From Leptospira bourretii (GTDB lineage: Bacteria > Spirochaetota > Leptospiria > Leptospirales > Leptospiraceae): 64,000 bases of DNA. Below, piece after piece: positions 45,976-54,451 of this stretch. Numbering within the stretch: the first letter of the stretch is position 1; each line of letters begins with the position of its first letter. The notes under the pieces are model-generated. The model did no database searches, was not told the origin of the DNA, and was given only the letters and a program-made list of their open reading frames with translations. The stretch lies in assembly GCF_004770145.1 (NCBI RefSeq), contig NZ_RQFW01000005.1, forward strand, positions 124,001-188,000. Reading direction: 5' to 3'. The position numbers and the translations under genes are program-made.

Positions 45976-46368
45976 ATGAATCGTAAGTTTTTAACTCTTT
46001 TGTTTCTCATCGGGCTCTCTCTTGGCGGGATTGCTTATTTTTCCTCTCAGGAAACTTCCTATCTCCTTTTGGATGCTTCGGAACTGGCAGCCAACCAAAC
46101 CAAATACTCAGACCAAAACCTACGTGTCAGAGGATTTGTCCGGGTGGGGAGTCTTGTCCGCGAGGGGAAAAAAGCCAAATTCGATTTGGAACTCAATGAT
46201 CAAATCATCCCAGTCTTATTTACGGGAGCTACACTTTTACCTGACGCCTTCAAAGAAGGAGCCAGAGCCCGAGTGGATGGGAAATTAGACCACGGGGTAC
46301 TTGTTGCCACTCATGTAGAAGCCAAATGTGCTTCCAAATATGAAGCGGGATACGCCGAGGAACAATGA
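45976..46368 (+). CDS. ccmE: Cytochrome c maturation haem chaperone CcmE, CXXXY type
   Basis: A 130-residue periplasmic haem chaperone with one N-terminal helix (residues 5-21) and an OB-fold (LRVRGFVRVGS, then VLFTGATLLPDAFKEG). The haem-attachment site, His in the HXXXY motif of classical CcmE, is here Cys118 in CASKY (Cys118, Tyr122), the form known from archaea and some sulfate reducers. It overlaps ccmF by 4 bp (ATGA, 46365-46368). Confidence 0.92.
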   Translation: MNRKFLTLLFLIGLSLGGIAYFSSQETSYLLLDASELAANQTKYSDQNLRVRGFVRVGSLVREGKKAKFDLELNDQIIPVLFTGATLLPDAFKEGARARVDGKLDHGVLVATHVEAKCASKYEAGYAEEQ

Positions 46369-48563
46369 ACAATTTAGGAACCATCCTTCTCTCCGCCTCT
46401 CTTGCCATCTTAATTTTTTCCGCATTACAAACCATCTACGGAATCTATAAACAAGAACGAAAAGCCATCGAACTAGGTCGTTTGGCTCTGATGACAAATC
46501 CTTTTGTCATCATCTTAACCTTTACGGTTTTACTCACACAACTCGTAAGATCAGACTATAGCAACTATTATGTGGTCATGCATTCCAGTGAACACTTACC
46601 GCTATTTTACAAAATGACATCCATCTGGTCTGGATCTTCGGGAAGTTTATTATTTTGGAATTTAATTCTAAACGTTTTTACTTTTATTGTTTTATGGCAA
46701 ACACGTAAGTCCATTGAAGACAGAATCCCGATGATGAATCTCATCCTTGCGGTTCTTTCTGGATTTTTTTCTTTCCTCGCTGTTTTTTATGGAGATGCAC
46801 AACCATTCCGTGAATTTGTTCCAGAAGCAGCTGCTGGTCGTGGACTCAATCCCCTCCTCCAACATTGGGCGATGATCATCCACCCTCCCATCCTTTACAT
46901 TGGTTATGTGAGTATCTCGATTCCTTTTGCAATTGCTATGTCGGCTCTTGTATCAGGACAACTCTCAGAAGATTGGATGAAGTTCATTCGCAAATGGACT
47001 TTGTTTTCTTGGTTTTTTCTTGGAACAGGAATTTTACTCGGATCCAAATGGGCCTATGAAGAGTTAGGTTGGGGCGGATACTGGGCTTGGGATCCTGTTG
47101 AAAATGCATCCCTTATGCCTTGGTTACTCACCAGTGCCTTTGTTCATTCGGTTGTCATCCAAGAACGTAGAGGGATGTTAAAGTTCTGGAATATGTTACT
47201 TGTGATCCTTGCCTTCCACTTTAGTTTGCTTGGAACTTGGATCACTCGTTCTGGAGTACTCGAAGGCCCTCATAGTTTTTCCAAATCAACCATTGGGACT
47301 CCATTTATTATTTATATCATAGGAAGTTTTTTATTTTTTACAGGTTTTGTTGTGTATCGAAGAAAGCACCTAACACCTGAAAGAAATCTGGAAGCCATTA
47401 CTTCCAAAGAAGGCAGTTTCCTTTTAAACAACTTTTTACTTGTTTTATCCACCGCAGCCATTTTGCTCGGTGTCTTTTCTCCTCTTTTATATGGAAAAGA
47501 ATTCAAAGCTCCTTGGTTTAATTCTTGGGGAGTACCAGCAGGGATTTTTCTTCTACTTCTGATGGGAGCAGCACCTCTTCTGGCATGGAGAAAAGGCGCA
47601 GGAGCTGTGTTTTTTTCCACTCTCTTCAAACCATTGATTGCAGGGGTGATCGGTGGTGGACTCTACATTCTTTTTTATTCGCAAAACTTTACAAAACCAG
47701 ACAGTAAGTATGGAGATGTTTTAGCAGAGGTGTATTCTGTATTAACAGTTACTATCGGTATATTCACTATTTCGGGAATCATCCAAGAATACTATCGAGG
47801 GATCAAAGCACGAAGAGAAGAATACAAAAACGAAAACATCTTCGTTGCTGGATACAGAATGTTACTCAAAAACAAACGGCGGTATGGTGGATACTTAGTA
47901 CACTTTTCACTCGTTTTAATTTTTATTGGGTATGCGGGAAATGCATTTAAGATAAATACATCGGTTCGTTTCTTTTATGAACTACAACCACCAACATCGG
48001 AGGAAATTGTTTACCAATCCATCGACAAAGCAATGATTGGTGGGTATCAAATCGAAGCCTCCACTCTCAAATTAAAGCCAGTTCTCATTTCTGGACTTGG
48101 TGGGGAACCGAACATTCAAAACGTGATTGTCTCCCAAGAAGGAACTTACGGAATCTTTCGAGGCACAAATAAACTAAGTGATCTGACAACAGAACGTAGA
48201 TTTTATCCTCAAATTTCCCACCTAACAGGAGATTTCGAAACCCATATTCCTACGAGTGAACCTGCCATTCTTTCCATGACCAAAGAAGACTTTTATATCC
48301 AACTTGGGGCCATTGAAACCTCGGATTTAAAATCAGAAAACCCTGATCTTCCTTTGATGTTTATGCAGTATTATTTCACTCCTGGTTCAGAGATGGATAA
48401 ACTAAAATTTTTCCTCAACTTCCCAAGACAAATTGTAGCAAACCTGGAAGTATGGGTGAACCCTCTGGTCAAACTGATTTGGATTGGTTCCCTACTCTAT
48501 TTTTTATCAGGAATATTCCTATTATTACCTGCGGGCGAAAACAAAAAGAAGGTGGTTGGTTAA
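46365..48563 (+). CDS. ccmF: Cytochrome c-type biogenesis protein CcmF
   Basis: A 732-residue haem lyase subunit with about 14 membrane helices. The WWD haem-handling domain is GWGGYWAWDPVENASLMPWL near residues 225-245, preceded by LQHWAMIIHPPILYIGYV and followed by TRSGVLEGPHSF and YGGYLVHFSLVLIF-like helices carrying the ligand histidines. It attaches haem to apocytochrome c with CcmH. Overlaps ccmE and is followed one base later by the ccmH-like gene. Confidence 0.95.
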   Translation: MNNLGTILLSASLAILIFSALQTIYGIYKQERKAIELGRLALMTNPFVIILTFTVLLTQLVRSDYSNYYVVMHSSEHLPLFYKMTSIWSGSSGSLLFWNLILNVFTFIVLWQTRKSIEDRIPMMNLILAVLSGFFSFLAVFYGDAQPFREFVPEAAAGRGLNPLLQHWAMIIHPPILYIGYVSISIPFAIAMSALVSGQLSEDWMKFIRKWTLFSWFFLGTGILLGSKWAYEELGWGGYWAWDPVENASLMPWLLTSAFVHSVVIQERRGMLKFWNMLLVILAFHFSLLGTWITRSGVLEGPHSFSKSTIGTPFIIYIIGSFLFFTGFVVYRRKHLTPERNLEAITSKEGSFLLNNFLLVLSTAAILLGVFSPLLYGKEFKAPWFNSWGVPAGIFLLLLMGAAPLLAWRKGAGAVFFSTLFKPLIAGVIGGGLYILFYSQNFTKPDSKYGDVLAEVYSVLTVTIGIFTISGIIQEYYRGIKARREEYKNENIFVAGYRMLLKNKRRYGGYLVHFSLVLIFIGYAGNAFKINTSVRFFYELQPPTSEEIVYQSIDKAMIGGYQIEASTLKLKPVLISGLGGEPNIQNVIVSQEGTYGIFRGTNKLSDLTTERRFYPQISHLTGDFETHIPTSEPAILSMTKEDFYIQLGAIETSDLKSENPDLPLMFMQYYFTPGSEMDKLKFFLNFPRQIVANLEVWVNPLVKLIWIGSLLYFLSGIFLLLPAGENKKKVVG

Positions 48564-48564
48564 A

Positions 48565-49251
48565 ATGGATTTTACGATTCCAAACAAAATCCCTTCACAT
48601 CAGTTTGGTTCTGAAACATACAAATTCAAACCAAGAAAAATCGAACAAAAAACTAAGTTACAAGTTTTCAAACGATCCCTTTCCCAACTCGTTTTGTTCC
48701 TTGGATTTTGTTTGTTATTTCCTAGCTTCCTTTTTGCACAAAAAACAACCACCAACCTCAAAGAAGAGGCGCAGATCCAAACTTTTCTAAAAGTGACAGA
48801 ACAAATTCGATGTATTTGTTTGCCAAGTCTCCCCATCCAATCTTGTTCGTTTAACATGTGTGCGGCGTCAAGTTATCTTAAAACCTTTATTGAAAACCGA
48901 ATCAAAGACGGGATGAAAGAAGAAGAAATCGTTTCTAAAATGGAAAATGGATTTGGAACTTCTGTGTTACAAGACCCGATTGTTGTGATGTTTCAGGAAA
49001 GTGGAAACCAAGGAATGGTGGATTCCATTGTGTATGGTTTTGGACCAAAAATTTTGGCACAACCTGATGGTACCTGGATCAACTTTACCTTGTTTGCCAT
49101 TGGAGTTCTTGGACTTTTTGGAATCTACAAATATGGAACAAAAAAGAAAAAAGACCAAGCAGAAGCAAAAACAAAACTAACATCAGGTGACTTAAAATCC
49201 ACCACAGAACAAATCAAAAACAAAATCCGTAAATTCGAAGAAGAATCTTAA
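48565..49251 (+). CDS. ccmH: CcmH-like thioredox protein with variant cysteine motif
   Basis: A 228-residue membrane-anchored protein starting 1 bp after ccmF. After a signal or anchor helix (residues 38-58) comes the CcmH-like core IRCICLPSLPIQSCSFNMC with Cys83, Cys85, Cys94 and Cys99; classical CcmH has LRCxxC. The helical hairpin that follows (IKDGMKEEEIVSKMENGFG, then LQDP) fits CcmH. A second helix at about 176-192 precedes a Lys/Glu-rich tail. Assignment rests on context plus this segment. Confidence 0.78.
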   Translation: MDFTIPNKIPSHQFGSETYKFKPRKIEQKTKLQVFKRSLSQLVLFLGFCLLFPSFLFAQKTTTNLKEEAQIQTFLKVTEQIRCICLPSLPIQSCSFNMCAASSYLKTFIENRIKDGMKEEEIVSKMENGFGTSVLQDPIVVMFQESGNQGMVDSIVYGFGPKILAQPDGTWINFTLFAIGVLGLFGIYKYGTKKKKDQAEAKTKLTSGDLKSTTEQIKNKIRKFEEES

Positions 49252-49267
49252 AAAACGAATTTCAAAA

Positions 49268-49318
49268 CAAAAAAACATTAACCGGTTAGAGGGAATTCCA
49301 TTTTTCTCTAACCCGGTT
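49268..49318 (-). terminator. Terminator at the end of bioF
   Basis: On the minus strand an imperfect hairpin (about 12 pairs; plus-strand arms 49280-49291 and 49306-49318, one bulge) that includes the bioF stop codon is followed by a run of seven T (49270-49276). It could serve the convergent ccm operon in reverse less well. Confidence 0.7.
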
Positions 49319-50443
49319 GAGTTCCTCTACCAAAACCTGGATATCCTTTAACTTTAATTTGGCGTTCAAACTGATACGTAACCGAGGTGTTGGAACTGTG
49401 GGTGGACGGATGGCTCGTACATCCAAACCTCTTTCTTGTAAATGACTCGAATAAAACAAAGCTTCTTTTTCTGTCTCCAAAAGGAGAGGGACAATATGCG
49501 AAGTAGATTCCGTAATGGAAAATTCATTTTGTTTTAGGGAATTTTTTAGATCATTTGCTAAGGAAAGTAAATCGGCTCTTTCTTTGTCCATAGAACCAAG
49601 AAATGATAAAGCAAAAGAAGCAAGCTCTGAAATCATCGGCAGGGGTGCTGTCGAAAAAATAAAAGATCGCATAACATTTACCAAATGGTCACGGCCGATT
49701 TTTTTTGTGACGATGATCCCTCCTTCAAGCCCCAATGATTTTCCCAAAGTATACACCCGATAATCGATGGATTTAATTTCTGATAAAGTTAAATCTCGGA
49801 ACACAAGCCCTTTCCCGGAAGGGCCATAAATTCCAAAGGCATGAGCCTCGTCTAAAACCAAAACAAATCCAAATTCTTTCTTTAACGCAAGTAAGGTTTT
49901 TAAATCGGGAGAATCGCCATCCATACTGAATAAAGTTTCAGTCACAACAATTCGTTTTTTCTTATAATCTGGATCTTCTAAATTCACCTTTTCCAATAAG
50001 GTGCGTAAATGGTTTAAATCCAAATGATCGTAGTATTTTTTCTTTGCACCGGAAATTCGAATTCCATCTAAAATAGAAGCGTGGTTGAGTCGGTCACTAA
50101 ACACATAACAGTCGGGAGCAGCAATGGAATCAATGAGTCCAAAATTTGCAGTGAACCCCGTGGATACCAGAAGAGCCGCCTCGCCTCCCACAAATTGAGC
50201 AAACTCAAATTCAAACTGATCCATCGAAGATCGATTCCCACGGACCAAACGTGAAGCGGTGGATCCAAATGGATAAATCTCTTTTTTTGATTGGAAAAAC
50301 TCCAACATACTCGGATTAGTTGCAAGTCCCATATAGTCGTTGGAACAAAAATCAATTCCTTGGTAAACCTTGGTTTCCCGGAACAATTGTTTCTCGTGAA
50401 TGGAATCTAGTTTTTTTTGGACTTCTTCCCAGTGATTGGCCAT
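49286..50443 (-). CDS. bioF: 8-Amino-7-oxononanoate synthase (or related alpha-oxoamine synthase)
   Basis: A 385-residue PLP enzyme that condenses pimeloyl-thioester with alanine in biotin synthesis. Motifs: FCSNDYMGLA, GSTASRLVRGN, SDRLNHASILDGIR, VLDEAHAFGIYG and the PLP lysine in TLGKSLGLEGG. Glycine C-acetyltransferase is the alternative; the length and the SRLVRGN form favour BioF. No other bio gene is adjacent. Divergent from cobB across 74 bp. Confidence 0.85.
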   Translation of the reverse strand: MANHWEEVQKKLDSIHEKQLFRETKVYQGIDFCSNDYMGLATNPSMLEFFQSKKEIYPFGSTASRLVRGNRSSMDQFEFEFAQFVGGEAALLVSTGFTANFGLIDSIAAPDCYVFSDRLNHASILDGIRISGAKKKYYDHLDLNHLRTLLEKVNLEDPDYKKKRIVVTETLFSMDGDSPDLKTLLALKKEFGFVLVLDEAHAFGIYGPSGKGLVFRDLTLSEIKSIDYRVYTLGKSLGLEGGIIVTKKIGRDHLVNVMRSFIFSTAPLPMISELASFALSFLGSMDKERADLLSLANDLKNSLKQNEFSITESTSHIVPLLLETEKEALFYSSHLQERGLDVRAIRPPTVPTPRLRISLNAKLKLKDIQVLVEELNRVREKWNSL

Positions 50444-50517
50444 TGACTACCAGTTTTCTTTTTCTAGATTTTTTTCCGATTTAATTTTTTACCCAATTTG
50501 TTAGAATGATCCCATAA

Positions 50518-51264
50518 ATGGGTCTTCTTCCTCCCGATCTCATCCATAGAATTCGTTCGGCAACGAATGTTTTGTTTCTGACGGGTGCCGGTATCTCCAG
50601 TGAAAGTGGGATTCCGACCTTTCGAGGGGATGGTGGGTATTGGAAAAAATTCAAAGCCGAAGAACTTGCCACCCCAGAAGCCTTCGCCTCTCATCCTGAG
50701 GTGGTTTGGGATTGGTACGATTACAGGAGAAATATTTGTTTCGAAGCCAAACCCAACGATGGACACCTAACAATCGCAAAATGGCAATTACATTCAAAAA
50801 CAGTTAACCTCATCACACAAAATGTGGATGGTCTCCACCCGAGGGCAGGAAGTCAAAATCTCCTTGAAATTCATGGCAATATATTCCGTGCAAGATGTAC
50901 GGGATGCGGGGAAAAATTTGCCTTAGGGGAAAACGGAATTTACCAACCAGGCCTAAAGTATTGCCCAAATTGTGAATCCCTATTACGACCAGACATTGTT
51001 TGGTTTGGAGAAAGTTATGATAACCGGTTACTGACAAAGGCTTGGGAACAAAGTAAACAAACTCATGTTGTGTTTGTGATAGGAACCAGTGCGAATGTTT
51101 CTGTCCCAGCAAATTTGGCCCTTACCGCCATTCGCAATGGTGCCCTTGGGATCGAAATCAATCCAGAATCGACAAGCCTCACTCCTTCGATGCAACTTCA
51201 TTTTGGAGGAAAATCTGGAGAAATACTGCCTGAAATTTTTAAGGAAGTATTTCCGGATACATAA
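50518..51264 (+). CDS. cobB: NAD-dependent protein deacylase, sirtuin (CobB-like)
   Basis: A 248-residue class III sirtuin. NAD-binding motifs TGAGISSESGIPTFRG and TQNVDGLHPRAGS, catalytic His in LEIHGNIF, zinc cysteines CTGCG and CPNC, and IGTSANVSVPA. The Tyr/Arg pair in DWYDYRRN matches the motif for desuccinylase activity in this class. It would reverse lysine acylation in the cytosol. Confidence 0.95.
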   Translation: MGLLPPDLIHRIRSATNVLFLTGAGISSESGIPTFRGDGGYWKKFKAEELATPEAFASHPEVVWDWYDYRRNICFEAKPNDGHLTIAKWQLHSKTVNLITQNVDGLHPRAGSQNLLEIHGNIFRARCTGCGEKFALGENGIYQPGLKYCPNCESLLRPDIVWFGESYDNRLLTKAWEQSKQTHVVFVIGTSANVSVPANLALTAIRNGALGIEINPESTSLTPSMQLHFGGKSGEILPEIFKEVFPDT

Positions 51265-51362
51265 CAAAACTAAAATTTTGTTTATGTTTGCAGGTCTCAA
51301 AATATCTTATCAATCAATCATTTATCCATTCATCATTCAAATATAACAAATAAGAGAACTTT

Positions 51363-51719
51363 ATGTTAACCATCTTTCTACTCGTACTTTCTAATATCTT
51401 TATGACCTTTGCTTGGTATGGACATTTAAAATTTGCAAAGTCAAACAATATGTTCTATATCATTTTGTTTTCATGGGGAATTGCTTTTTTTGAATATGTA
51501 CTCATGGTTCCTGCCAACCGCATTGGATATACCGTATATAAATTTGAAGGGTTTCAACTCAAAATCATCCAAGAAGTGGTGACCATTTTTGTATTTATAG
51601 TCTTTGCTACAGTATTTTTGGGAGAAAAAATTAAATGGAACTATATCGTTAGTTTTGGACTGATTCTTCTTGCAGGATATTTTGCTTTTGGATTTGGATC
51701 TAAATCAAACGGACACTAA
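51363..51719 (+). CDS. Small DMT-type membrane protein (DUF486)
   Basis: A 118-residue protein with four helices (about 2-18, 29-48, 68-88, 93-112), matching DUF486/COG3169, with FMTFAWYGHLKF and VPANRIGYT as characteristic parts. Function unknown; it has the size of small multidrug-type transporters. Its last 15 bp overlap the end of coaB. Confidence 0.85.
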   Translation: MLTIFLLVLSNIFMTFAWYGHLKFAKSNNMFYIILFSWGIAFFEYVLMVPANRIGYTVYKFEGFQLKIIQEVVTIFVFIVFATVFLGEKIKWNYIVSFGLILLAGYFAFGFGSKSNGH

Positions 51720-52382
51720 AAAGGAAACAAGTTCTTCTGCAATTTTCTCTTTGGGGAGTGGGCCGATTTCTTTTTCTAAACCACTAACACCAAATATACG
51801 AACTGTAGAATCCACTTCACCAAAACCTTTTCCTGAACCAACGTAGTTTCCAACAATATAATTAAGGCCTTTCCGAACCAGTTTGTCTTTTGCATGTCGC
51901 TCTAATTCTCTTGTTTCAGCAGCAAATCCGACTCGAAGAGAATTTAAAATTTTATGTTCTGCAACGAATTCTGTTACTTGTTGTAACACATCAGGATTTT
52001 CTTCTAACTCAAGAAGTAGTCCCTTTGTCCCTTCCGAAGTTTTTTCCTTTTTGATTTTATGTTCTGCAGTCATAATCGGACGAAAGTCTGCTGGGGCCGC
52101 TGCCATCACAAGCAAACTATCGTTTGTGATTTCTGATAAAACGGCATCTCTTAATTGGATTGTGGTTTCTACTTCAATGTTCCGAACGGCTCCCGCAACA
52201 TGGGAATAACGTTCCAAGGTATTGCCATGAATATACACAACTTCCACAGGGTATTTCAAAAAGGAAGTGGCGATTTCATAACCCATCTTTCCCGAAGAAG
52301 CATTGGAAATATAACGCACTGGATCAATCCATTCCCGAGTGGGCCCAGAGGTGACGATGACTCGTTTGAATTTTAGATTCAT
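51705..52382 (-). CDS. coaB: Phosphopantothenate-cysteine ligase domain protein CoaB
   Basis: A 225-residue protein equal to the C-terminal half of the usual bacterial CoaBC. Motifs [30 protein letters not shown] and AAAPADFRP are diagnostic, with KIKKE and GFAAET later. It joins cysteine to 4'-phosphopantothenate in coenzyme A synthesis. Its ATG overlaps the coaC stop (ATGA, 52379-52382), so the two separate chains are co-expressed. Confidence 0.93.
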   Translation of the reverse strand: MNLKFKRVIVTSGPTREWIDPVRYISNASSGKMGYEIATSFLKYPVEVVYIHGNTLERYSHVAGAVRNIEVETTIQLRDAVLSEITNDSLLVMAAAPADFRPIMTAEHKIKKEKTSEGTKGLLLELEENPDVLQQVTEFVAEHKILNSLRVGFAAETRELERHAKDKLVRKGLNYIVGNYVGSGKGFGEVDSTVRIFGVSGLEKEIGPLPKEKIAEELVSFLVSV

Positions 52383-52909
52383 GAATTGGCTATATGGAGT
52401 TTGATGATTTGTTCCATGATGGATTCAACCGTAGCCAGTTTGCCATATCCCTCATCCCCACAAACCACAATCCCTTTATCGGGAGAGACGATGTTCACTC
52501 CATCCGATGTAAGGGTTTTTAAATTTCTTTGGACAGCAGGGTGCAAATACATGCCAGGATTCATAGAAGGAGCAACTAACACGGGAGAGGTGCAAGCTAA
52601 ATAGGTTGAAGTGACTAAATCATCGGCGATTCCATTGGCCATTTTTCCAATGATATTTGCCGAAGCTGGAACCACAGCAAAAACTGAGGCAATGTTTTTG
52701 ATTTCGATATGAGCCATACCCGTATCAAACTCATCCACTCGGACTGGTTTTCCCGTTAGTGCTTCGAATGTAATTTTTCCAACAAATTTGGTGGCATTGG
52801 AAGTCATGATCACACGAACTGGATATCCTTGTTTGGTAAGCCCTCTTACCAAATCACAAGCCTTGTAAGAAGCTATGGATCCAGAGACAGCAATCACAAT
52901 TTCTTTCAT
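52379..52909 (-). CDS. coaC: Phosphopantothenoylcysteine decarboxylase CoaC
   Basis: A 176-residue flavoprotein equal to the N-terminal half of CoaBC. FMN-binding [16 protein letters not shown], catalytic His in AHIEIKN, the [12 protein letters not shown] substrate loop and the Cys of [11 protein letters not shown] are all present. It makes 4'-phosphopantetheine. It directly abuts the CorC-like gene upstream. Confidence 0.94.
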   Translation of the reverse strand: MKEIVIAVSGSIASYKACDLVRGLTKQGYPVRVIMTSNATKFVGKITFEALTGKPVRVDEFDTGMAHIEIKNIASVFAVVPASANIIGKMANGIADDLVTSTYLACTSPVLVAPSMNPGMYLHPAVQRNLKTLTSDGVNIVSPDKGIVVCGDEGYGKLATVESIMEQIIKLHIANS

Positions 52910-54280
52910 TTATCTGTCCTCGTAGGAAAGTTCTCTTTCCAATTCGGAATCGTTATCTTCTTCTAATTTAGGAGTAAACAATATGGAGATAATTTTATTT
53001 CCTTCCATTTTTTTTACCTTCAGGCTTCCTTTTTTGATTTGAACAATGCTACCTTCTTTTGGCATATCTTCGTTCTTTTCCATAAAGTAACCGGCAATGG
53101 TTCGCACTTCTTCCATATCAGAAGGTTCTTCCCCTTCCAAAATGCCAGACAAACTAGAAAGTTCCGTTTCTCCATCTAAGGTGATTGCTTTTGTTTTTTT
53201 GTTCTTCGAAGTTACATCCACTTCATCTGTGTCTGTTTCATCACGAATTTCACCAAAAAATTCTTCAATAATATCTTCTAACGTAAGTAAGCCGGAAACT
53301 CCACCATATTCATCAATGACAATTGCCATGTGTTGTTTTTTCTCACGGAGTTTTGTCATCACTCGTTCGATGGACATAGATTCTGGAACTTTCACAAAAT
53401 CCTTTTCCATAATGACTGTAATTTTTTCTTTTTTGCCTTTGGCAGAAAGATGGGCCGCTTGCCATTTTAAATATTTTTGCACATGAACAATCCCAACAAT
53501 GCGATCTAAGGTTTGGTCATAAACGGGATATCTTGAAAAACTATGTTCGGCGATGAGCGGTAGCATTTTATCGATTGTTGATTCTTGTGAAATCCCAATG
53601 ATCGAAAGCCTATGTGTCATTACATCTTTGGCAGTATGTTCTGAAAAATCAAAAGTCTTTTGGATGAGTTGCATCTCTGCATTGTCAATCCGACCTTGTT
53701 TCCTTTGTTCCTCGATGATAATCATGAGTTCTTCTGCTGAATGAACATACTTGTCACCAGTTCGTTGTAAACGAAAGAGTGTAAGAATCCCTCCTGCCAA
53801 ACGATTCATAATGAAAGTGACAGGAAAAAACAAATAGTAGAATAACCACATTGGTCCAGAAACACCAAGCGCAATGGCCTCTGTGTTTTGTATGGCTAAG
53901 GTTTTAGGAACAAGTTCTCCTAATATCACATGCAAAAGTGTAATGAGAGTAAAGGAAACTCCGATCGAGATGCTATGGATGGTCACAAGATCCAATTCAA
54001 TTTGGAACATATGAAGGAAACCAGAAACAACACTGGCAAACAAAGCTTCTCCAATCCATCCGAGAAGTAGGCTTGCAACCGTGATTCCCACTTGGCAAAC
54101 CGACAACATATCGTCGATTTTTGAGACGGCTTTTTTAGTCAGAAGAGCCATGGCTCTGTTTTCTTTGACAAGCTCCTCAAGACGAGAAGGCCGGATGGAA
54201 ACCATGGCAAATTCGGCAGCGACGAAGAAACCATTGACAAAGACGAGGAGGAAGATGAGAAAGATGCCGATTATTTCCAT
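52910..54280 (-). CDS. CorC/HlyC (CNNM-type) membrane protein
   Basis: A 456-residue protein: a DUF21 membrane domain with four helices (about 1-190), a CBS pair (about 210-335, with SRYPVYDQTLDRIVGIVHVQ and AIVIDEYGGVSGLLTLEDII), and a C-terminal CorC_HlyC domain. Members are implicated in Mg/Co efflux; the hemolysin label is historical. It precedes coaC with no gap. About 170 bp upstream are featureless apart from a probable promoter. Confidence 0.93.
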   Translation of the reverse strand: MEIIGIFLIFLLVFVNGFFVAAEFAMVSIRPSRLEELVKENRAMALLTKKAVSKIDDMLSVCQVGITVASLLLGWIGEALFASVVSGFLHMFQIELDLVTIHSISIGVSFTLITLLHVILGELVPKTLAIQNTEAIALGVSGPMWLFYYLFFPVTFIMNRLAGGILTLFRLQRTGDKYVHSAEELMIIIEEQRKQGRIDNAEMQLIQKTFDFSEHTAKDVMTHRLSIIGISQESTIDKMLPLIAEHSFSRYPVYDQTLDRIVGIVHVQKYLKWQAAHLSAKGKKEKITVIMEKDFVKVPESMSIERVMTKLREKKQHMAIVIDEYGGVSGLLTLEDIIEEFFGEIRDETDTDEVDVTSKNKKTKAITLDGETELSSLSGILEGEEPSDMEEVRTIAGYFMEKNEDMPKEGSIVQIKKGSLKVKKMEGNKIISILFTPKLEEDNDSELERELSYEDR

Positions 54281-54451
54281 AGAAACTCGAACACCACTAA
54301 AGTATTATGATCAGGGTCCATTGGTATGAGGAATAGAATTAAGTATTTTGGACCGATCTCCCAGTGTCGCCTACATTTTGGCTCATTTTTGCCAGAAATG
54401 GAGAGGATCTAGGGATTTCGTCCAAAGGATTTCTCAATGATTATGTCGCTT

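Noticed and set aside
52910..54280. Hemolysin
   Set aside because: The DUF21-CBS-CorC architecture is that of metal-efflux proteins; the hemolysin name is historical.
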